A DNA stretch of 64,000 nt, taken from positions 21,986,643 through 22,050,642 of the forward strand of contig NC_081555.1 in NCBI RefSeq assembly GCF_963082655.1, written 5' to 3'. Shown one piece after another: positions 11,465-22,049 of this stretch. Position numbers and translations under genes: made by a program. Origin of the DNA: Stomoxys calcitrans. Its lineage: Eukaryota > Arthropoda > Insecta > Diptera > Muscidae. Position 1 is the first letter of the stretch, and each line of letters starts with the position of its first letter. The notes beneath the pieces are model-generated. The model searched no databases. It had not been told where the DNA came from and worked only from the letters and a program-made list of their open reading frames with translations.

Positions 11465-11588
11465 TATTAAACATATGTTGCCATCCATTAGTCTTAAGTT
11501 TACACTTTTCGAAATGAGTCAAAATCTTCCACAATACTTGATTTTAGAATCATAATATTAAAGAAAAAGTGTTTCTGATCACAATCTA
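11464..11588. repeat. 125-bp direct repeat flanking a MITE, right copy
   Basis: This is the right-hand partner of 11103-11227. It starts at the TA that ends the MITE. Unlike the left copy it is not followed by a MITE, so the arrangement is flank-MITE-flank. Confidence 0.85.
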
Positions 11589-11637
11589 CTATGAGTTAGA
11601 GAACAACAGACATTTGGCTATCTTATATATGTATGTA

Positions 11638-11874
11638 TTGGGTTGCCCAAAAAGTAATTGCAGATTTTTTAAAAGAAAGTAAATGCATTTTTAATAAAAC
11701 TTAGAATAAACTTTAATCAAATATACTTTTTTTACAATTTTTTTCTAAAGCAAGCTAAAAGTAACAGCTGATAACTGACAGAAGAAAGAATGCAATTACA
11801 GAGTCACAAGCTGTGAAAAAATTTGTCAACGCCGACTATATGAAAAATCCGCAATTACTTTTTGGGCAACCCGA
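11638..11874 (-). mobile_element. Mariner MITE, copy 2 (opposite orientation)
   Basis: This is the same 237-bp MITE as 11228-11464, inverted, with TA on both sides (11636-11637 and 11875-11876). The right terminus ends CAACCCGA, one change from the consensus. The two copies are 173 bp apart and nearly identical, so a transcript through both could fold back. Confidence 0.92.
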
Positions 11875-11899
11875 TACTTTACTTTAACTGGCTATGACA

Positions 11900-12319
11900 G
11901 AACATTTGTCTCATTAAACGAACTTAGAATAGCATTCCAAGCGCCTCGATCTTCTGAGCTTCTTCTAAAATCTGTGACACCAAGTTTCGAGATGTCTTTC
12001 ACCACTTGACCTTTCCATCGGACATTTGGTCGTCCCAGTTTGTCAGTGTACCACCGCGAACGCCTTTAAAAGACGTCTTCGCTGGAGCTTCTTCATTCAT
12101 TCTGACAACCTGACCAATCGCTGTATTTTGATTAACTATGCACACGTCATCATACTGCACATGCAGTTTGTGGTTCATACGACCATGATATTCTCCATTA
12201 ATGCAAACTGGACCATAAATTCTACGAAGAATCTTTCTCTCAAAAACTGTTTCGTCATAAGTACCCATGCCTGGGAACCATATAACAACGCGGGTAATGT
12301 CAGTGTATTTTATAGAGTA
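11900..12319 (-). pseudogene. Non-LTR retrotransposon reverse transcriptase, C-terminal remnant
   Basis: Reading the minus strand from about 12275, the frame gives ERKILRRIYGPVCINGEYHG, RMNHKLHVQYDDV and then VVRMNEEAPAKTSFKG. After a frameshift it continues GRPNVRWKGQVVKDISKLGV, DFRRSSEDRGAW. This is the region after the polymerase domain of many insect LINE proteins, ending in the GRP-RW--V--D---LG-W-----DR--W pattern. The clade is not certain. The frame is broken at least once and the sequence is cut at 12320 by a type H repeat. The open plus-strand frame across the same DNA is its shadow. Confidence 0.75.
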
Positions 12320-14108
12320 ACTAGCTGGACAGGGCCCGCTCCGCTGCGCCATCTTTCGCTCTCTTATTTTATCTGAGCCCTATGCGGTCACGTCAGGAAA
12401 TAAGTCATCTTTGAGAGTGCTGGCGCTCTTCTCTCAAATGCCTCTCATTGGAACCTTATATTGCTATAGTTGGTAAATATGTTATTATTTTATCTGAGCC
12501 CTATACGGTCACGTCAGGAAATAAGTCCTCTTTGGGGGTGTTGGTACGGCCTCTCAGATATTTCGCGCGAATGTGGATATTATATTGGTGCTCTTCTCTC
12601 AAATGCCTTTCATTGGAACCTTATATTGCTATAGTCGGTAAATATGTTCGGTATAGGGGGTGTTTTTGGGGGCGAGGCGGATCCCCATATATCAGATCAG
12701 ATTCTTGCTCTGGTCTCAAATACCTTTTATTTGAGTCCCATATTGTCATTTTTGGTTTATATTCCATTTGGCTGGTGGCTTTGGAGGTAGGGCGGCCCCC
12801 TAGATATCCCACCCTAAATAAGGATACAAATTTCTGTATTTAAGTTATTATAAACAAAGTAAATTTCGCTTAAATCCCTCCACCCATCTCCTAGATCTAC
12901 CACTTTTGAAAATAGGGTAAGGGGAGGGTCCGCCCATTAAAATTTGGATGTTAGATCTACTTCATTCTCTTGGATTTGGTGGTGGATTGGTGCAGCCAAA
13001 CTCTTTGAGCCGAAAGTAAATATGCGATTCATACTCCACTCCCAAAAACTATAGTCGGTATATATGTTTAGGGGGAATTTATGAGTTGAGGCGTCCCTGA
13101 AACACTTGGCCATGAAACAGATACAGATTTGAGCCTCCTTTTGCCTCCATAATTCACAAATACGTCCAGTTTGAGGGGCATGCATTCACATATTATTTTT
13201 AATTCCCTTTTTTTTGGGTAGGATAGGGTGAGGGGGATTGCCCTCTGACACGTACTACATGACAGTTTGGTGTTGCATTTATTGGGAGGAGAGGGTCGGT
13301 CCCCCGACCCTAAGAACCAAACGAAAATTTACTTGAGTCTAATATTGTCGCGATCTACTGTCCTGCGGAACGGTAGGACGTGACCCAGATACTTGGATCC
13401 TTATACCAACATTAGATTCGAAATATACTGCCATAGAACTTTCTTTAAATTGACATATTATCCCGATCGTATTACACGTCCTATTGAAGGGTATTTAGTG
13501 GGTGAGCCGGTCCTAGACTCTGTCCTAATTGTGCATACCAGATTCGTAATCGACTCCCAAAGACCTTTCATTCGATACCCATTCCCAATCGGTAAATATG
13601 TCCTGTTGAGGGGTTTTGGGGGTTGGGGAGGCGCCTCAAATGCCAAGGAATACATTTTTATATCACCATTGGACTCTACCTTTAAATAGTTTTCATTTGA
13701 TATCCACATTCTCCAAATCGGTAAATTTTTCCTGCACCAGACACCGAAAAATAATTTTTTGTATCAGATTTGTATTCTACTTTTATATACCTTTCAGTTG
13801 ATACCCATATTGCCCAAAGTGGTTAAAGTTTCCTGTTGGGTGGTGTTTCTGGGGTGGGGGGCCCCCCGACACTTAGGGTAACATTTTAATGCCAAGTTTG
13901 TACTCTACTCTTAAATACATTTTCTCTAAGTTGTAAATTTGATACCCATATTGCCCAAAGCGGTGAATGTGTCCTCTTGGGGCTTTTTTTGGGAGGTGGG
14001 GGACCTCCCCGAAAAAAAGGGTGAAATTTGTATACCGAATTCGTACTCTACTCTTAAATAGCTTTTATTTAATACCCACATTGTCCCAATTGGTACACAT
14101 GTCCGTTC
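12320..14108 (-). mobile_element. Type H fly repeat element, copy H1
   Basis: On the minus strand this is a long GC-patchy repeat. Its end reads GCGCAGCGGAGCGGGCCCTG, TCCAGCTAG, followed by T. Its body repeats phrases such as CAATATGGGTATCAAATGAA, AGAGTAGAGTACGAA and GGGTTTTGGGGGTGGGG-type poly-G tracts. Two relatives lie at 33201-35427. The 3' CTAG followed by T fits the CTRR-T rule of Helitrons, but I do not see a convincing terminal hairpin, so this is only a possibility. The frames at 12448-12843 and 13393-13709 lie inside this repeat and are not genes. Confidence 0.7.
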
Positions 14109-14111
14109 GGA

Positions 14112-14400
14112 AGGTTGCCAGCAACAACTTTTGCAGAAGCTGTAAGGACTTCGAAGAAGAGACTATGGAATATCTGCTGTGTATGTGTCCCGCACAGGCA
14201 GTCAGAAGAAGTTTCACCTTAGGTTCTTTTTTTTTCGAGAACTTGTCTGATTTCGCGTAAGTGAACATTCGCAAGTTGTTGGGCTTTTAAAGCGGTAGAA
14301 ACTAGAAGGCATCTTCCTTCTTCTGTTCCTGTGGTATCACAATGGACGACACCGTCTAAGTGATGGCAGAATACCACTTTAACTTATGCTAATTAGCTAG
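14112..14400 (+). pseudogene. Jockey-like retrotransposon, extreme C-terminus and 3' UTR
   Basis: The frame at 14115-14260 reads NNFCRSCKDFEEETMEYLLC, MCPAQAVRRSF, LGSFFFENLSDFA and then a stop. This is the zinc-knuckle-like segment after the RNase H domain of jockey-clade LINEs, normally C-x2-C-(8 or 9)-H-x4-C. Here the His is Tyr, so the finger is broken. Downstream (GTGGTATCACAATGGACGA to AGAATACCACTTTAACTTA) matches what I remember of the 3' UTR of such elements. Everything upstream is missing, as is usual for 5'-truncated LINE insertions. It abuts the type H element. Confidence 0.75.
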
Positions 14401-14771
14401 TTTTTCTCTAAGTTGTAAATTTTTGTTATTTTTTTATCATCGTGACAATCTTTGACTGACTGCGGCAAATTTAACCATCACAGTGTGATGGATGTTGTTA
14501 GAAAACGAGCTTTTATTTTCCATATTTATCTTATCCCACTGTGCACCCATTCTCGAATTTCTAAAAGTTTGGAAAAACCAAAACAGGTCTTGGCTTAAAG
14601 ATGGCCTACAAACATATTACAGTGTTTACATCAATATTAGTCTCCCCGTTAGCCGGATGGTGGCGGGCTCGGTTTACCTATGTGGGGTGTCCATTTTCAA
14701 CAAACCAGTTGGTCTTTCGCTGCTGTGGTGTCAGAATGGAACCCACGTCAATATGGCTTAATTTATTTTTG
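14401..14771. other. Unassigned segment with two overlapping open frames
   Basis: Frames at 14492-14761 and 14601-14789 overlap in different phases. Neither shows a recognisable domain, and the second runs into the type A element. This could be decayed transposon sequence. I see nothing firmer. Confidence 0.35.
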
Positions 14772-15462
14772 TTATACCTTCCACGATAGGATGGGGGTAT
14801 ACTAATTTCGTCATTCCATGTGTAACACCTCGAAATATGCATCTAAGACCCCATATAGTTTATATATTCTTGATCGTCATGACATTTTAAGTCGATCTAG
14901 CCATGTCCGTCCGTCCGTCTGTCGGTCGAAAGCACTCTAACTTTCGAAGGAATAAAACAAGGCGCTTGAAATTTTACACAAATATTTTTGACTAGTGTAG
15001 GTCGGTTGGAATTGAAAATGGGCCGATCGATCCACGTTTTGATATATCTGCCATATAAACCGATTTAGGGTCTTGAGCCTCTATAGAGCGCAATTCTCAT
15101 CCTATTTGGTTGTTTTGGTATCATTCCCAACCACTGTACTAAGTATGGTTCAACTCGGTTCATAACCTCATATAGCTGCCATATAAACCGATATCCCTAT
15201 AAGACTTCTTGAGCTTCTAGAGTGCGCCATTCTTATCCAATTTGGTTAACATTTTGCGTATGTCGATTTTGTAAGACTTCCAACAATTGTGCCAAGTATG
15301 GTCTTAATCGGTTAAAAACCTGATATAGCTGCCATATAAACTGATCTCCCAATTTGGCACTCATATATATATATATTGAAAAGTCATTCAAAGATCTTGA
15401 CAAATGAGATCCATGGTGGAAGGTATATAAGATTCGGCCCGGCCGAACTTAGCACGCTTTTA
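14772..15462 (-). mobile_element. Type A fly repeat element, near-complete copy A4
   Basis: Both ends are present. On the minus strand it begins AAAAGCGTGCTAAGTTCGGC, CGGGCCGAATCTTATATACC and TTCCACCATGG. It ends CCCATCCTATCGTGGAAGGT, ATAA. The outer ends are therefore partly complementary (TTATACCTTCCACGAT versus ATGGTGGAAGGTATATAA), a terminal inverted repeat. The GACGGACGGACGGACATGGC tract and GATCAAGAATATATAAAC lie near the 3' end. It carries three internal ~153-bp units. No coding sequence. Confidence 0.85.
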
Positions 15463-15499
15463 TTTGTTTGCTATATGGATTTCTGTGACATATTTGTGG

Positions 15500-15602
15500 G
15501 TCAGGCATGTAAAACTTCTCTTTAAAGAAATGTCGCTCTGCGACACACTGTTTATCATTGAGCTGAAGCTCAAAAGGACAGCACTAATTAATAAGGGAGA
15601 TA
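15500..15602 (+). mobile_element. SINE fragment
   Basis: This decayed fragment of the tRNA-derived SINE keeps GGCATGTAAAACTTCTCT, GTCGCTCTGCG, TTATCATTGAGCT and GGACAGCACT. The head and tail are missing. Confidence 0.6.
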
Positions 15603-16321
15603 GGGAAACATTAACTTTTCGTATTTGCAAAAAATTCCGTTAAACACGATTTTCATGAAATTCATTGCAATTCTTGTTATATTATCTTTCTCTATTAATC
15701 AAATCTAGTATTTACTGATTCATACACCTAACTATTTCCGTTTCCCTTGGCCTACTAATACCATGAACTTGTTGCTTACTCGCTACCACTTTACTCTACT
15801 CGCCATATGCTGTTATTCTAAGTCAGTGTCAAGAAGTGTGTCAGATATCGCAAGAAAAAAAAAAGGGTCCAACAAAAATGTTGTTTCAATTTCCAAAGAA
15901 TATCTTGAAAACCAAAGGCATATTTAACAAAACAAGATTTTTTTCTGGTTTTGAAGAGAACTAAGAAAGAAAAAACTATGAATCACTGTTAGTTTTGAAG
16001 AAAGAATAATAAAAAAGGAATTAAAGGAAAAGAAAACAAAAGAAGATGCGAGTATTGAAATACATGACAAGACAATGTTCACACACATACATACATAAGC
16101 ACTGCCGCTGGCACTTATCCAAGTGCAGCTCTTGGGGAGTAGAGTTGCCAAGTACAAAATTTTTAGTTAGAATTTTTTTTAGATTTTTATAATTAAAAAA
16201 AATTAAATAAAATAAAAAATAATGAAAAATGTAAAATTAAAATAAGAAATAATAAGCCAAACTTTTATTTTCCCATTACCAAGGATCCTCTTCTGTATAT
16301 GAAGATGTTATATCGAAACAA
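15603..16321. other. AT-rich DNA without recognisable gene
   Basis: No gene or repeat was recognised. The minus frame at 15924-16157 is a Phe/Ser-rich translation of A-rich DNA. The stretch could be unique intergenic or intronic sequence. Confidence 0.45.
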
Positions 16322-17130
16322 GTATAAGCGTGCTAAGTTCAGGATTCTGCTAAAAATGTATGCAAAATAAATTATGTTGTAGGGCATAATTTAATTTCAC
16401 ATACTAAACTTCTGCAAAAATTTAAGCTTTTAGGAACAGAAAAAGGATGATAGAGAGACCGGTTTACATGGGAGTTATATCAGGTTATAGACTGATTTGG
16501 ACCGTACATGGCACTTTTATTGGAAGTCGTAAAAGAACACCATGCGCAAAATTTGGCCAAGTCGGACAAAAATTATGGCTTGGAAGGGCTCAAGAAGTCA
16601 AATCGTGCGATCGGTTTATATGGGAGCTATATCAGGTTCTTGACCGATTTTGACCGTGTTCGGCGCAGTTGTTGGAAGACATAACAAAACACCACAAGCA
16701 AAATTTCATCCAAATCAGACTAGAAGTCAAATCGGGAGATCGGTTTATATGGGATCTATACCATATTATGGATTTATTTGGACCGCATTTGATATAGTTG
16801 TTTGAAGTCATTACAAAACACTATGTGAAAAATTTCAGGCAAATCGGACAAAAATTGCGGCTTCCAATGGCTCAAGAAGTCAAATCGGGAAAACGGTTTG
16901 TATCTAAATCTGAACCGTTATGACCCATTTGCAATACCCATTGACCTACATCGATATTAAATATCTGTGCAAAATTTCAAGCGGCTTGCTTTACGCGTTC
17001 GACCTCTATCGTGATTTCGACAGACGGACGTACATGGCTAGATCGACTCAGAACGTCCTAGGCGAATATTTCGAGGTGTAACAAACGGAATGACTGGATT
17101 AGTATACCCCCTCCTATGGTGATGGAAATA
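16322..17130 (+). mobile_element. Type A fly repeat element, copy A5
   Basis: The copy starts ATAAGCGTGCTAAGTTC at 16324 but the CCCTCCACCATGG part of the head is lost. About four internal units carry ATCGGTTTATATGGGAGCTA. The tail reads GACAGACGGACGTACATGGC, TAGATCGACTCAGAACGTCC, GGCGAATATTTCGAGGTGTA and AGTATACCCCCTCCTATGGT. Confidence 0.82.
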
Positions 17131-18677
17131 GACTTGTAATGTAAAGTTATCTTGCAAAATCTATGCCAGGGTCTTAGTATTACTCATATACAAAATCTCA
17201 AATCGATTTTTATTTTATGCCCCTTATTCCCATCTTAGTGTCGAATCTGTTAGTCGGGAAAGTCGGGCAAGGGTATAGGAAATGATTCCAACATGTCGTA
17301 AACACACTGTCACTTGCTGCACTTATTCGGCATAAGTGCGCCGGAAGTCCTATGTGTCACGTAAAGATAACAAAAGCCACCCTGATCTTCTTCTGGCAAA
17401 ATTCGTTCTTCTAGACTTTCGAGAAATGTTTAACTGTTAATTATGGTGTTAGTGGCAACACTGCTCAAGAGACAAACCTGGCAGACAGACCTATGATGAT
17501 CTTAAGCGTTTTAGGGAATATGCTGGAAAATACAAACAAGCAGGCAATATGAAAGACAAACAGATACGTAAAAGGCGAAAAAGGATGAACAATAAGAAGA
17601 ATAACAATACGCACACAACAGAAAGTGGAAAAGTGTAAACACTTGAAGATACTTCAATACGGATATGAAAGACTGCTGCTGCTGCTCAAGTGAATGCACA
17701 AATACCAAGATCTTTTAACTGTCTTTGCTTTAAAGATATCACATATACACAAGAGAAGGAGAGAGAGGAAGAGAACATTTTTCAAGAACATCAATGATTA
17801 CTCTCACAAATTGTTTAATGATATAGGCTGAATTTCAGTAGTGGATACTGAACTAAAATGAGAAAAAGCCAAGGAATATTTAAGCAAATTCTGTTTTATT
17901 GCAACTTAACTAATAGAGGTAGCTATTGGAAGGATTTCCAATAGGTTAGAACTGATAATTTCAAATTATTTATTTTATTTAAATAAACTTAAGAAGTAAA
18001 ACTGCAAAAAAGAACATCAATAGCCTTAATATCACCATACCACCACTATATGGTGTCGATCACACAGACCAACCTACAACCATGAGATCCCAATCAACAG
18101 TTCTTTAGCTCACAAATGTTGTGTATTTTTGTTGTTTGTTTGACTAAAGCAAACGTAGTAAAAAAGGAATCCAAAAAAACAACAGTAAGGAGATGTACAA
18201 AAAAAAGGAATAAAGATCGTATTTACTAATACACAACATTTTTACCTGGATATTTGAGTAGCAACAACCAAACAATGAAAGCAGAAGACTACAAATATCG
18301 TTACTACCACCACCACCTTCTCACCTTAGCTAAATGACACACAACACCAATAACAACGATATTATCATCGTCGTCATCATCATCGTCATCTCACAACAGT
18401 ATGTCATGCATGGCATGGCATGGCATATGTTGAGTCTGCCTCTTCGTTTATTCTTGGTTGTTGTTATTGTTTTGGTTCTGATTGTTTGCTGCTGATGATG
18501 TCTGTCGAACATTGCCTGCCATACGGAATAAAACGAAGAGGCTCAATACCATAAATATTGCCGAAAATTTCAGAAAGTAAACAACCACAAAACCTACAAC
18601 AACATTGTTTGTGTAGCGTAAAGGCACAGTGGGGTGGAAATGGAAAAAAATGGCCAATCACTAAATTTTAGCTAAAG
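17131..18677. other. Unique-looking DNA with short simple repeats
   Basis: No gene is supported. Simple repeats include a CTG run at 17672-17686, an ATC/GTC-rich tract at 18362-18392, and a GGCAT-type tract at 18406-18427. The higher complexity of 17200-18650 compared with its surroundings makes it one of the few candidate host intergenic or intronic stretches. Confidence 0.45.
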
Positions 18678-20905
18678 AAACGTCTTCCTGGATGAAGTTT
18701 TCCTATAGAACAGCTTTGAAGGATTGAGTTTTCCTATGGAAAAGTCATTCAGGGTAAACTTTTTCTACCGAAAAGTCATCTAGAATGAACTTTTCCTACA
18801 AAATATATTTTTCCTTTAGAAAAGTCATCAAAGATAAACTTTTATGGCAGAAAAGTCATTCAAAATTAACTTTTAGTTAAAAAAAAGGTATCCAAGACTA
18901 ATTTTTTCTATAGCAAAGTCTCCGGATCAACCTTTCCTTAAAAAAACTCATTTGGAATGAACTTTCCCTTTAAAAAAGTCATTAAGTTAAATTTTTTCTC
19001 CAGAAAAGTTATTGTAAATGAACTTTTCCTTTATAAAAGTCATCCCGTATGAACTTTCCCTTTGGAAATGTCATCCAGAAACTTCCTAAAGAAAATTCAT
19101 CAATGATGCATTTTTTCTATAAAAGAACATCCACGATTAACTTTGACAGCAGAAATGTGGTCTAGGATGACTAGACGACATTTATGCAAAATTTCATCCT
19201 GGATGTTCTGGATATTATTCTATAAAAAACATGCATTATTGATAAATTTTCTTTAGGAAAAGTTCATCCTGGATGTATTTTCTATAGGAAAAGTTCATCC
19301 TTGATGAATTTTCTAAAGGAAGATTTCATCATTAATGACTTTTCTGAAGGAAGAGTTCATCAAATTTTTTTACAGAAAACTTTTTACCCAAAAATGTCAA
19401 CCGGGATGAGGTTTTCCTGCAGAACTTTTACAACAGACGGACGTGTTTTACAGAAAATTTGTCCTGGGTGAACTTTTCTTTTAGAAATGTCTTCCAGGAC
19501 ACACTATTCAATTAGAAAAGTCATCAATGATGAACTTTTGCCATAGAATGTCATCAACGATATACTTGACCTATAGAAAAGACATCCAGGATGAACTTTT
19601 CTACAAGCAAAGAAACTTTTTCTACAGAAAAATCCAGGTTAGATTTTTCACACAGAAAAGTCAACCGGGATGAACTTTTTCTACAAAGAAGTCATCATGA
19701 GCTCTTCCTACATCATCATGAGCTTTTCCTACTGAAAAGTTATCTAGGATCAACTTTCTTCACAGAAAAGTAGTCCAGGATGAAATTTTCCTACAAAGTT
19801 ATACAGAATAACTTTTCGTTTCATCCTAAAGTTATCCAGTTTGAACGTTATCCAGACGGACTTTTCCTTTACAAATACCTTTGATATAGAAAGTCATCAA
19901 CGATACACTTGGTCTCATCCAGGATGAACTTTTCCTTTAGAAAATTCATATAGAGATGTCATCAAGGATGAACTTTTCCTTTAGGAAGCCATCTAGGATG
20001 AAATTTCCTTTAGAAAAGTCATGCACGATGAACTTCGCACTTTAAGAAAAGTCATCCGACTAATATTTCCTTTAGAAAACTCATCCAGGATGAAGTTATC
20101 CAGGATGAACTTTTCCTTAAGGAAAAGTAATCCTGAAGAAAAGACAATCATGGTGAACTTTTGGTTTAGTATAGGCATCCCGGATGAAGTTTTTTTCAGA
20201 AAAGTAGTCCACGATGAACTTTCCTTTAGAAAAGTTATCTAGGATAAACTTTTCTTTAAAAAAGACATACAGGATGGGCGTATCCTTCCAAAAAGTAATC
20301 CAGGATGAATTTTCTTTAGAAAATTTATTCATTATGAACTTTATTTTAGATTGAACTTTATTTTAGATTGACTTTTTTTAGATTGTCAGTATTGACTTCT
20401 CTTTTAAAAGTTCAACCAGGATAAACTTTCCTAACAAAAAATATACAGGGTGAATTTTTCCTTCAAACTTTTTTGAAGGATCTCGGACGAAGTTTTCTTA
20501 TAGAAAAGTTATCCAGAGTGAACTTTTCCTTTACAAAAGTCATCTAGGATGAACTTCACATTTAGAAAAGTCATTCAGGATGAAATTTTTATTGAGAAAA
20601 GTCATCTTAGATAAAGTTTTCCTACAGAAAAGTCATCAAGAATCAAGGTTTTTATACAAAAGTATGCACTTTCTCTTAGAAAAGCTATTCAGGATGCACT
20701 TTTCCTTCGGAAGAGTCATCCAGGGTGAGTTTTTCCTTTAGTAAAGTCATCCAGGATGAACTTTGTATATCAAATAGTCATCCATAATGAACTTTTTTCT
20801 ATAGAAAAGTAATCCAGAATGGACTTTTCCTGTGGAAAAGCCATCCAGTATAAACATTTATTTTAGAAAAATCATTTAGGATGTGCTTTTCCTTCCATCC
20901 ATTGA
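18678..20905 (+). repeat. Degenerate 31-bp minisatellite array, about 70 units
   Basis: The recurring unit is approximately GAACTTTTCCTTTAGAAAAG plus TCATCCAGGAT, 31 bp (for example GTCAT at 20539, 20570 and 20601). Each unit holds two short inverted repeats: TCATCC-A-GGATGA and TTTTC-CTTTA-GAAAA. Copies differ from one another by many substitutions and small indels, so the array is old. Between about 19180 and 19370 the units run in the opposite orientation. Open frames here (19591-19773, 19993-20332) are repeat translations. Confidence 0.9.
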
Positions 20906-22049
20906 CCCAACTGAAGATAATGTTTTGTGTTTGTTTAGTTATTTTTTTTATTTTTTCGTATGTTTAACTTTATTTATTGTTTTCAATTGATTTCCCACTG
21001 TGCATCAACTGCAGTATTTAAGAAAAAAATCAACAATTCACGATCTCAGCAATAAGCAAATGTGACACTCATACTCACACACCAACATACAAACACTGCC
21101 TTTTCTCGCTCGCATTCACTGAGCAAAACCCATACATTGGCAATGCATCCAGAACCGGTTTTTATTTGTATATCAACCAACCATTATTCCTTTTCACATA
21201 GCCACGAACAAACAGCCGACAAAAGAAAACAACGAATACCACATGAATACACGACGACGATACAACGAACGTGAAGGAAAACAACACACACACAAGCCTT
21301 ATGTCTATGCAGCACGAAGGCATACCGATGGTGGGCATGCAGATAGACGGACATGCTTTCACAGATATTCAGAGCACTTAGTACATTGGACGAATAGAAA
21401 TGAATATTTGCAGGGGTATGTGTGTTTGTGTGTGAGTTTTGCCTTGAAATACCTTCACACTTAATTCAGCTGGAAGTGATTTGCCAATGTTTGGCTTGAA
21501 GTGTTTGCGTGTGTGTGTGTGTGCGAGTGTTCATTTTAAACAACAAAGAAGAAATTCTATGAAGCATGCGCGCAACAACTGTCTTTGTTTCCTTTTTTTC
21601 AACGATACTTTGCCCCAATGCTAGCTCGATCGCATGTTCCTTTATGGCAATGTGGTCGTTTATTGAGGCGGGCGACGACGCGACGATGCAAAGATCACGA
21701 TCGATAGTAGTCGTCGTCATGGTTGCTACGCCAGTCTGGCTGTCTATCTGTCTGGTTGACTGGCAATATCCAGCAGCTTTGCTAACAGTGGGGGAGATCA
21801 TTTAAACGAATTATTTTCTGTCTTTTTTTGTCCAGAAAAAAGGATTTGACTTACAGGGATAATGAAATTATATGGAACATTAAACTTCGCATTTTTAACA
21901 GGACTTGAGAAGGTAGAAGGATAAGATTTTTGCCTAAAGATCTTAAAATTTCAATAATTTCCAGGATAAATTTTGTTATGTGAAGTGTACTTATAATTTG
22001 ACCCAGAAAGGTTCTTAAGAGATGCATGCACCATATGCTTTGATAATCC
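20906..22049. other. Unique-looking DNA with a GT microsatellite
   Basis: The stretch contains a GT run at 21508-21523 and CA-rich DNA at 21060-21130. Overlapping frames on both strands (21243-21464 plus, 21466-21801 minus, 21566-21805 plus) show no recognisable domain. The minus one reads through the GT run as a Thr-His string. I do not support a gene. Confidence 0.45.

Noticed and set aside
12026..12376. 116-codon plus-strand frame as a gene
   Set aside because: The opposite strand carries a clear non-LTR reverse transcriptase C-terminus over the same bases, so the plus frame is a shadow.
12448..13709. Frames of 131, 98 and 83 codons as genes
   Set aside because: They lie within a type H repeat whose relatives at 33-35 kb do not preserve the frames.
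12320..14108. Confident Helitron call for type H
   Set aside because: The CTAG-T end fits, but I could not find the GC-rich hairpin just upstream or a 5' TC end that recurs, so it is left as a possibility.
21466..21805. Overlapping 111-codon minus and 79-codon plus frames
   Set aside because: The minus frame depends on a GT microsatellite for part of its length and neither shows a domain or convincing codon pattern. Without transcript data I cannot support a gene.
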